64,000 nt of DNA from the NCBI GenBank assembly GCA_028554795.2, contig CM068828.1:11428314-11492313 (forward strand). The letters are read 5' to 3'. Below, piece after piece: positions 27,201 through 40,004 of this stretch (position 1 is the first letter of the stretch; each line of letters starts with the position of its first letter). The position numbers were made by a program, and so were the translations under genes. The notes beneath the pieces are model-generated. The model had not been told where the DNA came from. It was given only the letters and a program-made list of their open reading frames with translations, and did no database searches. Source of the DNA: Sinohyriopsis cumingii. Its lineage: Eukaryota; Mollusca; Bivalvia; Unionida; Unionidae.

Positions 27201-27839
27201 ACTTTTTATTGTGGAAGTCTCATTGTCTGTTATTAGCTTGTCATATTTGTAGAAAGCTTCTTTTCCCTCAATCTATGGCGTTTTTCAATGTCGGGTAGAG
27301 GTTGTCACGGGCTTGTTTTGCTGTGAACGGAAAATCTTCAGCTATACGTACTTTAACTGGTCTGCTAGCGCCGTTATATCTTTATTCTCAGACGTGGGTC
27401 TCGTGGCTACTTCAAGTGCTTCTTTGTTTCTCTGTAGAGTTTCTTGCCAACCAAAGGTAACACAGGAAGATATAACAGTATTTACTATGAGAAAAGATTG
27501 TATCAGATTTGTAACGTTAACATCGAAAATGAATTCCATTTTATTGCTGCTTGTCCGCTATAAGGAAAAATACGAAGAAACTATTTATCCATCTTTGCAT
27601 ATAAAAATCAAAGTTTAGAACAATTTAATTCTTTTATACAAATTATACTTGTAAAATTCTGATGACTAATTAAGCAACGTTTGCTAAAAAAAGCCTTAAA
27701 GATTAGATAAACCATTTTATCAACGACTCCTACATAAGACTTTTGATCAATATCACAAAACTTGCTCTATGCAGGTTTTATGTGTGGGATTTGGATTTTT
27801 AACGTAGCTTTAACAGTGTTTCAGTCATATCTTTACGAT

Positions 27840-28083
27840 TTCTGCAGTGTGACAGTTTATATCACAGGGGCATCGTGCCGCAGACATGTAGTATCATGTC
27901 CCATCCAGTCACATTATCATGACACAAGGCCGACCAGTCCTAACTCTAACCTCTTAATGCTGAGCGCAAAGCAAGGCAGCTGTTTGTACCATTTTTATAA
28001 GTTGTTGATATGACTCGGCCAGGTTTCGAACCCGCGACCACCTGCGTACTCTCTAACCACTAGGCCACCGAATCGGTCGCCAT
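27840..28083 (-). mobile_element. tRNA-derived SINE
   Basis: On the minus strand the head has a pol III A box TGGCCTAGTGGTTAGAG and B box GGTTCGAAACC but cannot fold as a full tRNA. The body carries AGCTGCCTTGCTTTGCGCTC and GTGTCATGATAATGTGACTGG, blocks I associate with mollusc core-type SINEs. The end is not precisely defined. Confidence 0.75.
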
Positions 28084-28287
28084 GCAGATTTTAAGGTTTC
28101 TTTTAAATCCGTTTCTTTGATTACTGTATAGTACGTACTTGTATCTTACCCAGTTCAAAAAATGCAATGCTGATTTTTTTTCATGTATATCACTACAATA
28201 TCTGTGATATTCTTTTGTTACGCTCTATAACATCTTTTTGTACCGCATGATGAATGGACATGTATCATGGGCCAGTAGCAAGTATTA

Positions 28288-28298
<11 letters not shown>

Positions 28299-28359
<61 letters not shown>
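28299..28359. repeat. (ATT)n microsatellite
   Basis: About 20 ATT units directly after AATAAAGACT, which looks like the 3' tail of an otherwise unrecognised retroelement. Confidence 0.9.
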
Positions 28360-30589
28360 GAGGTTTCATTAAAGTATCGTGCTTAAATATTCCATTCGGA
28401 TTAAAGCTTTCTTTATTGGAGCTCTTATGAATTGTTACTGGCGCAACCCTTTGCTTTGTCAGTGGTTAACGTGGCAGACCCGCGAACAGAAAGGAGAATG
28501 TTCGAATCTCCCATCAATCTGCGTGGGACAGCTACCGTGGCGTGTCCCTGGGCAAAGCACTTTACTGTAATTACTTCAAGACTAAATAAATTTTATGTAT
28601 TGCAGCGCCTACAAAACACAAAATAAACCACGTTTGTTCTCTCTTCGGGTGACTTCTTCCAGCTTTCACTGCATTTTCGGTGCTTCTTTCTCAGAGTGAT
28701 TACTGCATGTATACTTCTTTGAAGAATGATGCTATAATAATGAAGACTAAAATTTGCATCTAAGAAATCACAAATAATCATTCATCTTGTAATCCCAGGC
28801 ATTACTGTACAGAAAAAACACCACACGTTACAATTCCAAGATATATGTCTTCAGGTATTTTACTCTCGTAATGCTGCCGAATGCTTGTATGTAGGCAATG
28901 CTTGGCTAGATTATTGCCCCAATGCCGCCGTTACGTGCAAAAGTCGTTTATGCAAAATTGTGTGAATATTACTGAATTTTGAAAGTTATTGGTCCTAAAC
29001 ATCGTTGTGTTCCATTAAAACAAGACAATATGGACGTTTCATCATATTATGAGCGACATCCATGGGTCAACTAATTTCGGTCGAAATCTAAAACAAAAGA
29101 TTAGATGACATCACCATTGTAAACATAAGAAGCCAAGACCACGCAATGTCAGGTACGGAAGGTGATCCTTATGCGATACGCTTTTCTCATTTTACTTTTT
29201 GATATAAAGCAGTGCTCGGAATAGCATAAATGACATATATTATTTTTTACACGTCCGTGTCGAATGTTTACCAATTTATATCGAAATCCCCAGCAGCTGG
29301 GTTCGTCTTCATCCCAAGTTCCCACTTCAATTTATTTCAGCGGCCCAGCTGATCGCCATTATTCACTCGAGTCTTATATTTAACTAATGCAGACCCTTTT
29401 CTTCTCAGATCAGATTAAAACAAACGAGTCTGCCTCTTTACATTCCTTCTCGAATACATTTTTGCGCCACGTGCGAAAGCTGTTGTTATTAGATTAATCA
29501 CTAAAGGAATTTGTCGAATATATCACATCACTATTTTTGGAGCACTCCTGAAAAAGAACGGAATTACGAGCGATTTTGGCGATCGAATTATGGGGTGGCA
29601 CCTATTAATTCTTAACTGAACATTTGAAAGTCGTTTATTTCAAGGAAAAGTTTATGTCAGATAGCTTTTTTAACAAATCATTTTCTTCCTTCCTTCCAAA
29701 CTTTAGATATATTGGAAAGATGGAAAATATCTGAACAACGACGGCACTGGGGCTTTAACAAGTTAAATACTACTGTCATGAGAGATTTAAGATCTGTTTC
29801 TAAAGTACAAGACTGTTTCTCCTAGAACAGTTAGTGCTAAAACAAACCAGCTAATACTTGCATGATTCGCCAAGGCAAACTCCCGGGTTTTTGTTTAAGC
29901 GTATTTTGTTATTGTATGCTCGATCTCGTCCACCCATCTCGCAACCATGACCAAGGATCTCAAGCAAATATCAGTACCTCCTCCTAGAAAAGTTTTATGT
30001 TTGTGTTTGGAACAAAAATGCTCAGATATCATGATATTTAATTTTTTATTTATACCAGACCCTTTAACAGATGGTCATAATAGGAAGCTACTGTTATAAC
30101 TCTGATGCATTTCCAGACAATAACGGAAAGAGTGACAAACATATGATGGGATCGACACTGAAACAGACGGTTTGCAGTTTTTGCTAGCTCACGGGATCCT
30201 TCTTTCGAATAAACCAGTATATTAAACGCCACGCATTCCTGTAATCTGTGATGATATACGGTATACAACTCACCATTCATAGTTACTACTCATTGCTATT
30301 ATTACATTGATACTATGCTGTTTAATTTTATTTGAAATGTTCATATCATTGCACGATGGATAAATCTTGCTGTTTTTATGTTATATTAATGTATCTAAGC
30401 TATATTGACTTGATTAACTTACTGTTTACATCCGCTAGTGATACTTACACTTTAACGATATACAACTATTGCTATGCTCCTATCGGTTTTGGTCTTCCAA
30501 TACTCCAGACATGACTGCTATTTCTTCTCACAGTTGTTTAAAGCCTACGAATCTCCAATCAAACCTCCGTCATGCTCACTGAGAAATCA

Positions 30590-30658
<69 letters not shown>

Positions 30659-33540
30659 GTAATTGTTATGTATATTTGATTTAATTATATCTGATTTAAT
30701 ATATATTTATTTCAATTTAATTGTTTGTCAGATTTAATTTTTTTATTTTTCATTACATGATATTGTAATGTACATTTATTTACTAGAGATGATACTTTTT
30801 TCAGAAAATAGTTTGACCTTGACTGTTAGTTTATAAACACCAGGTGTCGATCTAGATCCTGACCTTGATTCAAAATTTTAGCAACCACGTAAACAAGTGC
30901 TATTTTTATTATAAAATGGTTGGTTGTTGTCGAGGTCATAATGGGACTATGTGTTTAAGATGTAAACAACTTTTTAAAATTTTTTTTCATAGAGTAAAAT
31001 GATTGGTTTTAGGCAGGTTCACACTGAGTGTGCGTGACCTTTAACAAGTACATAATTTCTATAAGGTTATAGAACATGATCACGTGACCCCTTGTTTACG
31101 TTTTAGGAGATGATATAACCTCTGTTTTGGAGAGTTATTCTCAGTAGAAGCTGGGCTGTTACACTGGAAGTTGTATGTTGTGCTGTTTGGAGTTATTTCA
31201 AATTACTTGGATTGGAGCTTTTTCAAAATATTTGGATTCAAAAGGATTAATTCTTGTTTCCTTTAAAATATATGTGGTCATGTGAGATTCTTAATCAAAG
31301 ACAGTTCTAATAAGAAATTTATTTTGATTTCCAAAACCGGAGTGATTATTCTTGTTTCTACAAGGAACTGTAGACTTCAAAACTACAGTCTACAGCATAC
31401 GTCATCGTCTTCCATCTTGGATTCTTCGTCGGGATTCTAACTTGAAATCAGTAGAACATTTTGTTATTAGGACTACTAAAATTTTATTCTTGGATTATTC
31501 TTGGATTATTTTTGGATTTGATTTTATAAAACCGTAAATTCATTATTTTTTCTTTCATTTTTACAGAATTTTTTCAGGGAAATAAATTATTGTATTTGTT
31601 CAAAGCTTGTTGTTTTCACTCTTTCTTGTGTTACTATTTATTCGAGACTAAACACGTGACATATGATAATAATAATAATAATAATAATAATAATGCAAAT
31701 ACTCTTTTAGTCGTAGTAGTTCTTACCAAGAAAAGCAGGCGTAATATAGCTGGTTTCTACTTTGTTGGAGGCATCATTCCAAAATTTAATGCAACTATCT
31801 ATTTGCTTTTCTTGACAACTTTTTCCAAAACATTATAAAAAGGGTGATATGTTATTACTTTTAATGTCTATAATATTTCCTGGCTTAGAACGTCATCAAT
31901 TCGTAATGAATGTTCCAATGCTGCATGAGGAAGTGAACGTAATACTAGCACAAAGTTGGAAGAGAGGAGAAGGTATTGACATCTCCGTTGTTTTCCTTAC
32001 CATCTTCGTCATTCTGTTTCTTGGAAAATGGACCGAAGAAAGATGTCACGCATTATTGATTTTGTACATGTTTTCAACTCTAAGGTGAGATTTTCTTGCA
32101 CTTTCCCCGACGTTTGAGAAATCAATAATTATCTCACACACTGTACACACCGATTTTCTATTCTCTCCCTGAAAATTCTCCACCCTGTCTCTATAAAGTG
32201 GGTCATAATCCCACTTCATATCGTAAACAAATTGCTCCTTGCTAATGTTTACTTAGTCGCTAGGAACCGTTCTCTCCTCGTTGGCTATCTGTGTTTCTAG
32301 AAGGTTTAACAAGGGGGAAAAATCGGAAGATTCCATATGACAAAATCACCGACTGGTTCCAGGTTGTCTTGTTTTAACTGGTGTTGGCACAAAAACCAAG
32401 CCAGGACAAATATCTCTGGTCAGCGTTAATACACTTACAATACGATCAATCGTTTCCTTTTTAAACGCGTAAAATATCTTTCTTTCGTATAACCCCCGAA
32501 AACCAATTTATTTTATTCGAGATATAACAGCTGGAGGACGTTTTGGCAGAATAAAGAATTTTGTTTCAAACTTTAGGGACAAAATCTTTATGACCAAATT
32601 CCTGTGTGTGCCCAGCTGGGGAAAATGACTTTCTCTTCTTTCATAACTTGAAAACTGTTGAAATCCACAAACTTTAACTACATATACGATTGAAGGTTAT
32701 GAAACAGAATTAGACATCGTAAGAACATACAATGGGCCTGTGAGCTTGAACTAGTTGTATACACTCACAACTGGATATCGAGAAAGAAATATACATTTTA
32801 CTGCACTGAAACAATTGCTCCTTGATCAGGTCATCCATCTAATATCATAGTTTGGCATGTGAAATTAAATGTTTGCCTCAGCCTAAAAACGGTTTTTTGA
32901 CGAGCGTTGCTATGAGGGTGATCATTTAAAGGTTCTTAGGTCCTGCGACGCATATTGTTGCTTGCTGCTGAGATCTCTTCGAGACTAATATTCATCGCTG
33001 GGTTCTCGAGTAGGCGAGGATGTAATAACTAGTATTAATGTTTGTCTCTGGAAGCTTGCTCGGTTAGTAGTGTCCTTCTACTCCTTCCCCGCACCCAACA
33101 CACACATTAAGACTCAGCTCCGCTGATACTCCCGCCCTTGACCGGGCCCAGCAGAAACACGCCCATCTTTAAGGGCCTCGCGGAAACAGTACCTTCGCTT
33201 GAATTATCATGGGTATATAATACATGTATAAAAATAAGCATAAGCAAAACAACAAGGGATTTTTTTTTATAGAATAAAATATTTGAAAAATTATGTCTGC
33301 TAGCACCTCTCTGTCGGTCACATGAAAATCCTACCCTGGTAAATAAACTTCGAATATCCAGGCAAAATTAGTTCACTTTTTTAGTTAACTGCGCACCGTG
33401 TTCCTTTCCTGATCACAAAGAAGTTGAGATTAAACCCTCACTGTATGCCAGCATTCCGTCATCTCTATACATATAATGTTACTTTCCTTGCGCGTAAGCC
33501 TTGAACATAAGGTTAGCCGGATCCGTAAGACGAGTTTATT
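28360..33540. other. Gene-free AT-rich host DNA
   Basis: Scanned on both strands. Open frames are short and carry no domain I recognise. (AAT)n microsatellites lie at 30592-30657 and 31668-31694. A small TE-tail-like stretch GTGTCCCTGGGCAAAGCACTT is at 28541-28561. No RNA gene or transposon ends found. Confidence 0.5.
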
Positions 33541-34050
33541 GTAGCGATTCAGGCGGCTGGTTCGACAACAGAATGATCGGTACGGCTGCCGACTGCGCTG
33601 ACTGTGATATGGACATCTTCCGTACCAGTGGTGCAGTGGGCATGGCAGGGCACACCATGTGTCAGTAAGATCCCCGTAATTGTAGACATGTGTTGCCGTA
33701 GCCCTGGCGTTGCACGTCCCATTGGATTAGCCCCTGCCATAATAATGTATCCCTCCACCTCGCAATTAATCTTCATGGTGCTTAGCTGATGTTCTTCTCT
33801 TTTTATGAACGAATAATGGATATGTTTAATTTAGCTGGTAAAGAAATTGTAGAAAACATGTTATATTCTGACTCTGCAACTACTGATTCAAAGTATATAA
33901 TGCCTAAAGTGTGAATAGCTATGGCAAAATATTAATAAATTTGCGACCCGAACTACTGTCGTTTCCATCTCAAGAAACACAACAAGGCATTAGTCGACCA
34001 TTACCTCATTAGTAGTGAAGTGGGATACCATGGCGACAATGGAAATTAAC

Positions 34051-34090
<40 letters not shown>

Positions 34091-34439
34091 GGGACGATAT
34101 GGCGACAAGATTTATAGCGACAATGGGAATTAGCATTTCAAGACCACCTTGGGACGATATAGCGACAAGACTTTGAAGTACACCTTGAGACTGTATAGCG
34201 ACAAGGGAAAGAGAGCGTCATACGTCACGGTAGGGAAGATTGGTAACACTGTAGCAACTAGGGGAAGGTGACGCCACAGGACTGAGCAAAGGGCGGGGTG
34301 TACAGAGATAACACAGACAAGAGACAAACACTGATACAACATTAAAAAAAAAAATTAGGGGGTTAGGCAAGAAAGTCATTTCTTTTCGAAGCAAGTGAGT
34401 GGCCCTGAAAAGGGCCTTTGGGTTTATATTAACATCATG
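33541..34439. other. Possible left remnant of element 3; no clear gene
   Basis: An (AC)n tract lies at 34052-34090. GACGATATGGCGACAAG-like sequence is repeated three times at 34090-34205. A 75-codon leftward frame at 33549-33776 has no recognisable domain. By continuity with the histone-type stem-loop at 34401 some of this may belong to element 3, but no terminal repeat was found. Confidence 0.35.
34379..34416 (-). promoter_or_regulatory. Perfect histone-type 3' stem-loop with downstream element
   Basis: On the minus strand CCCAAAGGCCCTTTTCAGGG then CCACTCA has a perfect 6-bp stem (GGCCCT/AGGGCC) and TTTC loop. This is the metazoan replication-dependent histone mRNA signal with proper flanks. 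GAAAAGAAAT follows as a U7-type downstream element. It lies just after the 3' end of an element 3 gene, not a histone gene. Confidence 0.8.
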
Positions 34440-34534
34440 CTGGTAACATAGAGGGCATCGTATAGGTCTTCTTCTTTTCCTCAAAGTTTGTCTGACTTCT
34501 GGTCCGTGAATCAGAACCCTCTTTAAACAGCCTT
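34440..34534 (-). pseudogene. 3' part of an element 3 gene, separated by element 2
   Basis: Continues the gene whose 5' part is at 50984-51130. Removing element 2 and one copy of its 5-bp duplication joins the two parts. One frame gives a basic tail with RCPLCYQHDVN, another ends at a stop shortly before the stem-loop; I cannot tell which is used. No family recognised. Confidence 0.5.
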
Positions 34535-34902
34535 TGCAGCAGAGAGTGCGAATCCCACAAACTATTTCGCTTAACAGAGCCTTCTATCGAGAACATTTTA
34601 GAAGAGTGATTCTCTTCACAAAATAAACCCTCCAGTCAGTAAACATGATAAAATAGGCTTTCTCTGCTGACTTGAAGGGTTATCTCATGAAAATATCTAC
34701 CTATACAACTATTTCTGCTAATACAAGGGTCTATCTTGCGAAAACACTCGGTGGTGTTCAGCCCTCTCTGCTGCTCTCTAGTTCTAGAGGTCGCCGCCTA
34801 CAGCTGCCAGACGTTGAAATAGTCCTTTATAAAACGTATTGATGCTGTAAGCGCGATGACGAAGTCATCATTGTCGCCGTTGTCGTCGCTCTCTCTGCTG
34901 CT
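34535..34902 (+). repeat. Left TIR of element 2, two modules
   Basis: Module A (34535 to about 34774) corresponds in layout to the element 1 TIR, including an internal inverted pair CCCTCCAGTCAG and CTGACTTGAAGGG. Module B (to 34902) is unrelated to it but also ends CTCTCTCTGCTGCT. It contains the palindrome GATGACGAAGTCATC. Confidence 0.92.
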
Positions 34903-34930
34903 GTAAATTAAAAATTTTCAGTTAACAATA

Positions 34931-35660
34931 ATGGCCAACATTGGAGAAGCACATTACGCTAGATTAGCTCGAGAGCGACTAGAAGCAATAAAAAAATTTC
35001 TTCCTGTGAGAGATTCTGTAAGTCAAAAACTTCAAGAACGTCAGCAAGCACAAGTTGAATTTGCAACAGGTGCAGAAGAATTATTTAAACCCGTTACAAC
35101 AGCTACTGAGAAAACTGCGGAGATCACAGAAAGAGTTTTATTGGGAGATGAAAAGGGTATTCTTCCAGTGCTAAAACAAACCGCTGAGCAGACTGAAAAA
35201 AATTGCTAGAAGAACCAAACAAACAAAAAAACTTTTACAAGATCTTCCAACTGATATAGCTGCAACTCAACCTCCACCCACCGCTGAAGAAAGCACTGAA
35301 GTCGCCGAAGCTGCTGCACCCAAAGCAGCAAAAGAAAGTGTTGAACTGACTGCAAAATTTGAGCCGGTTTTTATTAAACTCCTTAAAAACACATCAGAAG
35401 AAAAATTGCCTGAATTGATATTAGAAGGTTTATATAACAAAAATAAAGTTTTAAACCCGAAATATGTTTCCGTAAATGATAACAATTTTGTTAAATGGGC
35501 GTATCGTGTATACCACAATAAAAAAGCGGTCAAATCTAACGATCTAAAATTTGCAAAACTTATAAAGGCAATGCAGGAAATTGACAAAGGTAAACAACCA
35601 CAAGGACCTCCACCTCCCTATTCACCGCCTGAGCAAACTTCACAGCGATTAGTTAGATAA
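34931..35660 (+). pseudogene. Coiled-coil virion-type protein, homologue of 7345-8456
   Basis: MANIGEAHYARLAR start; intact where element 1 is broken, but one extra A in the run 35196-35202 shifts the frame after about 90 codons. The second half ends early at 35660 with a Pro-rich PQGPPPPYSPP tail and lacks the C-terminal region of the element 1 protein. PPPY could be a late-domain-like WW-binding motif; this is speculative. Confidence 0.6.
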
Positions 35661-35677
35661 ATAACTAATTAAATAAA

Positions 35678-36106
35678 ATGATCGTACACAATTCTCATCG
35701 TAGACCAGTTATGGTCAGGGTTGTAAATTCACGAGTACCCGTATACAGGATGACTTATGGAAATGGACTTGGTGATGTTGTTCGGGGTTTATTCGCGAGG
35801 ATGGCTCCTAAAGCAATACCGATCGCAAAACAATTATCAATGAAAGCTATTGATGTTATCAAAGATAAAGCTACCGGCGCTGTTGGTAGCGCTGCCAGTA
35901 AAGCATTCTTGGCAATCAAGGATAGACTAGCGCGACTGATACGCAGAAAACCACCACCAGTAAAATTACCAGCCACCGCAGACATGCCCGCAAATGTTAG
36001 TAAAGTAATAAATGAAGCCGCAAATCAAAAATTAGCAGCGCTGATAAATCCTGAACAAATAAACACAAGTTTGGTGGCGGGAAGTGGTCTTCGTTTTAGA
36101 CGATAA
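35678..36106 (+). CDS. Small basic protein with Gly/Ala-rich segment, intact
   Basis: 142 residues from the ATG of AATAAAATG (35672-35680). Same layout as 8477-8911, with two fewer residues near the C-terminus. It ends with the identical LVAGSGLRFRR. Good conservation supports a real structural protein. Confidence 0.62.
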   Translation: MIVHNSHRRPVMVRVVNSRVPVYRMTYGNGLGDVVRGLFARMAPKAIPIAKQLSMKAIDVIKDKATGAVGSAASKAFLAIKDRLARLIRRKPPPVKLPATADMPANVSKVINEAANQKLAALINPEQINTSLVAGSGLRFRR

Positions 36107-36119
36107 CTTCTATAATAAA

Positions 36120-37508
36120 ATGTTTAAACGGGAATCTGACCCAGCATTCGACATGGACGAACCGGTCCTTAAAAATGAATCAGTGCGTGATTATCAGTAT
36201 TATTCTTATGACGCACGAGAGCCAAATAAACGAGGACGAATTGAATTGCAAGTTCAAGATACAAGTAGATATTTCCTGCCCGCTGAAGCATTTATTGAAG
36301 TAGAAGGTGAAATTATAAAAACCGATGATACAGACCGGACCCGATGTTAAAATCGGTTTTGTCAATAACGGAATTATGGCCTTGTTTGATAGTGCTATCT
36401 ACATGATTGATGGAAAAAATATTGAATCGATTCAGAAGGATGTCGATGTTGCTACAACAATAATTGGTCTAGCAAGATATTCTGATGATTATACAAGATC
36501 AGCTGGTCCATCAGTGATGTTTGCCAAGGACACTTCTAATTTTCCTAACAGTGATCAGTACAATATTAGACGACCAAGAAACTTTGCCGACGACACTGAC
36601 GTGATATGTGGCCGGTGGTTCATAGTGCTAATACAGAATTTAATTTAGGTTTCGCTGCACGTAGACAAATGTTGAAAGGTAATCGTAGAAATTTTTCATG
36701 TGCCATTCCACTGTCGCACATCTTTGGATTTTGCAGAGATGTCAGAAAGGTAATTTTTGGAGCAAAACATACGGTAGTGCTTGTTAGAAAAGCCAACGAC
36801 AATGATGTTATATGGCGACCTCTAGGCGACGAGGGTAAGGTAAACATAACAAAACTATCACTGTGGATGCCGATAATGACTCCTGCAATTACTGAAGAAC
36901 AGCGACTGCTTTCTTTTATGGATCAAGGCGGTAAATTGTTGTTATCGTGGCTTACAACAAACGCAGATAGTATTCAAAATGCCAATAACGGTTTATTCAC
37001 ATGGCATATAGCATCATAGCAGGAAGTTTCCGCGCCGCGACATATTTTTATTACTCTTCAGGATGTTGCACGGGTGGGTAATGAAACACGTTCGCATATG
37101 ATATTTGATCAACTTGGTGTCACTGACGTTTCTCTGAGAATAAACGGACATCAAGAACCGTCTGAGAACATACTGTTAAATTTTGGTAATAATCATGTTG
37201 CACGTGCATATCAACGATTGACGAAATATCTAGCGCGTGATCTAAATATCGATACTGGTTTGCAAATATCACAATTGGATTTTATATCTCATTATCCAAT
37301 CTATTACTTCTCGTTAGAGCATCTTGATTTAACTAGACAGTCTGTCGTTGATATACACTTTCGGGCTACCGTAAATAGACCCCTAGTAGGAGCAGGTGTT
37401 ATAGATAATTACAGAGCCGTCGCGGTCATACTTTCCGATAAAGCAATGTTACTTGAAGGTGCTGGCGGCCGAATGAGATTCGTTGATGCACCAGTAGAAA
37501 ACTTGTAA
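36120..37508 (+). pseudogene. Major capsid protein, broken
   Basis: Homologue of 8925-10307, starting at the ATG of AATAAAATG (36114-36122). Frameshifts near 36335 and 36605 and a TAG at 37018-37020 (Gln codon in element 1) interrupt it. The undamaged parts are closely similar, and the C-terminal VVDIHFRATV...GAGGRMRF block is kept. A few extra residues lie near the C-terminus (LVGAGVIDN). Confidence 0.8.
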
Positions 37509-37557
37509 TGTTTTCAAAAACATGTAGACAATTAGATCAATCGCAAAGTTATAAGAA

Positions 37558-37980
37558 ATGTCATACAGTCACTTTAATGTCACTCTGACTCCTGAAAAAA
37601 TTACAATCGAAAAACGCGAGCACATGTGGGACAACGATAACGCTAAAAAATGATCAGCTAATGGGCGCTCCAAACAAACTGTCATTAACTAAAACCCAAC
37701 TAAAACATTTCAATAAAGCAAAGCAGGCGAAAACTGGAACTCAACTTGATTTCTCTCCAGCCGCGGTCAAAGATATGGTAAAACCGGTGGTATATTTCCT
37801 CTTCTCGCGGCAATACCAGCGTTGATAGCTGCTGATGTCCCAGCTGTTGCCAAAGCCGCCGCGTTAGGAGCTGTTGGAACCACTGCTAGAATGGCATTAA
37901 AGAAAGCCACAGGGAAAGGATACAAAAAAGGGGAGATCCGCTCGCGGATCAGGGCTAAGAGTTCCAGGAACTCCGGCGTC
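37558..37980 (+). pseudogene. Core-like peptide precursor, broken
   Basis: Homologue of 10337-10807. A short deletion near 37595 shifts the frame; further losses lie in the Gly-Gly-Ile segment near 37785. The Ala-rich, Lys-rich tail from about 37822 (KAAALGAVGTTARMALKKAT) reads in frame into the protease start at 37981. Confidence 0.65.
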
Positions 37981-38457
37981 ATGGTGCCCAAAACGGTTTT
38001 AAAAACACAAAGTGTTTTCAAAGCTAGCATTTTCACACCGATGTCAAATTTTGATTTGCTCGATGTTGTTAAACAATTAAATATAAAAAATTTCAGAGGC
38101 GTCTTTATGCGAGATCAATTACCACGACAACCGAATAATCCAGAAACGGGAATTATTAATCTTGATAACAGTGATGGTCCAGGAACTCACTGGGTTGCTT
38201 ACACAATCGATTCACGTGGAAGTATCTATCTTGATTCGTATGGGTTAGCACCGCCAGTTGAATTTCTCCGATATACAAAAGACGCCCCCGCGAAAGTTTG
38301 GTACTCATCGCTGCCAACACAAACTCTGACCGATCCTCCGATATGTGGTCGTCAAGTATTAAATGTTCTTGATGCGATATCAGCGTCAACCAAACCACCT
38401 CACAAAGTCGTGCACGAGTATACCACGGGTCGATTTAAACAGTTTCCTATCAAATAA
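37981..38457 (+). CDS. Adenain-like maturation protease, intact
   Basis: 158 residues with the same catalytic layout as element 1: GPGTHWVAY (His), IYLDSYG (Asp), LPTQTL (Gln) and PPICGRQVLNVLD (Cys). ATG at 37981 matches element 1. The frame is also open upstream into the core-like peptide, so a fusion product is possible here. The stop TAA (38455-38457) abuts the ATG of the fibre gene. Confidence 0.85.
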   Translation: MVPKTVLKTQSVFKASIFTPMSNFDLLDVVKQLNIKNFRGVFMRDQLPRQPNNPETGIINLDNSDGPGTHWVAYTIDSRGSIYLDSYGLAPPVEFLRYTKDAPAKVWYSSLPTQTLTDPPICGRQVLNVLDAISASTKPPHKVVHEYTTGRFKQFPIK

Positions 38458-39406
38458 TGGTTGATATTTAAGGAAGATCTCTTTCGACAGAAAAGTGAAG
38501 CGCACCAACGTGGATTTATCAAAATATGCGACCAAAGATGAAATCGATAATATTTTAAGTCTGACCGGGATAGACCCAGATGAGGTTGTTATTTTTCAGG
38601 ACCGGCACGGAAAACTAAAAACCAGCGATATCAAATGGCATGAAATAATTCGTAGGGTTCTTGGAGCTACTCCGGGTAACATCCCTGTGTTCACTGATAG
38701 CGGAAAAATCAGAGATTCGCTGATATCAATCACGGCGTTGCGAGATGATACGCAAAAAGCTGCATTGGAACGTGTAAAAAAGAAAAAAGACCGGTGATAC
38801 AATGGCAGGTGAACTCAATCTCAGCGGTAACAAAATAACTAACGGTAAACTAACAACGTTACGAGCTGAGTATGATGTTCACGTGGGCGCGTTTACAAGA
38901 TTTCGCAGAAATTATCAAAAAACTGATGAGGTCATAGATAAATTCTTCTCCACTCCGCTCATCGTTGACATAAAACATTCTGATATCAAGACCAACATTG
39001 ACACGATCAAACAAACACAGCAGGATATCGTAACGGGGATTCCTGAGATCGTTAACAAAACCAGTTTGATTAAAGTCCTCACTGGAGTTACTCCCGGGCA
39101 TATCACCAACATAGTATACACAGTATCATCTGGATTTGCAACATGGTGTCTCGACAAAATAATACTATCAAATATACAGCAACAGCCACTGGAGTGTATA
39201 GACTGTTTGTGTTCAGTGCCGCTAAATTTGAAATCTTCACAACATATCCCTGGAGACATTCCACCGACAAGTATTCCGGGGTTGTGACTATCATATTAAA
39301 TAGCGGAACCGAAGAAACATTTATACTGGAATCCGCCGACAAGAAATTAACCGCAACATCTTACTGGTGGTGTTTGGAATTCGTAGCTAAACTCCTCAAT
39401 TGGTGA
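38458..39406 (+). pseudogene. Tail-fibre-like protein, broken
   Basis: Homologue of 11223-12230. TAA appears six codons after the ATG, a frameshift lies near 38785, and a deletion removes the end of the fibre motif (MAGELNLSGNKI is kept). Another shift lies near 39148, before the beta-rich head. The end of the gene near 39390 is also shifted. Confidence 0.7.
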
Positions 39407-39423
39407 CTGAGTAAAATAATAAA

Positions 39424-40004
39424 ATGGCCTCAACGACGAAGTCAACAGCGCAACAATACAGATATGATCAAGTACGCGAATGGCAGTCAGAGTTAAAAAA
39501 TACTATTAACAAATACACAGCAAAGGTAAAAAAAAAATACAAACGGCGTGTAACCATGTTAGATACAATAGTATATTCGGTATCCGCGATAGTTGCATCT
39601 ACGGGAGTATTATTATCAGCTCTGAAACCAGTGACAACTGCAATCGCGGTCACAATTACAGTTTCAACATCAACGACAATTGCAGGAGTTGCTAATATTA
39701 TCGCGAAAAAATATCCTCGTGTGCGCTAACAAAATTGCACGAATATGAAAAGTTAAACAGCGCGGCCACGAGCACCTACTCGAAATTGTCGGCGCTGATA
39801 TCATCCAGTCTTGACAATACAACAATATCAGATTCCGAATTCGCGCAAATGGCAAAGATATACAACGATTATACTCAGAGTATAAAGTACTTCGATTTGA
39901 AACGACAGCAGATAAATAACAACAATGTCAACGGAACTACTTCAGCAGATAGTCGCAAATACAAGCCCGGCGAGAACATCTTTGTTAACAGTAACCTCAA
40001 CTAA
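39424..40004 (+). CDS. Two-TM membrane protein, split by A-run frame break
   Basis: Starts at the ATG of AATAAAATG (39418-39426). Two hydrophobic stretches as in element 1, then a stop shortly after the A6 run at 39706-39711. The helical tail (KLHEYEKLN, SKLSALISSSL) continues in the -1 frame to 40004. The tail end overlaps the penton-like start at 39925. Confidence 0.55.

Noticed and set aside
28012..28083. Functional tRNA gene on the minus strand
   Set aside because: Pol III A and B boxes are present, but the cloverleaf and acceptor stem do not form and a SINE body follows.
33549..33776. 75-codon leftward ORF in the element 3/host boundary
   Set aside because: No recognised domain, no partner in the window and no nearby promoter or 3' signal; left unannotated.
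34401..34484. Histone gene next to the histone-type stem-loop
   Set aside because: No frame upstream of the signal matches the C-terminus of H1, H2A, H2B, H3 or H4; the adjacent sequence continues into an element 3 gene.
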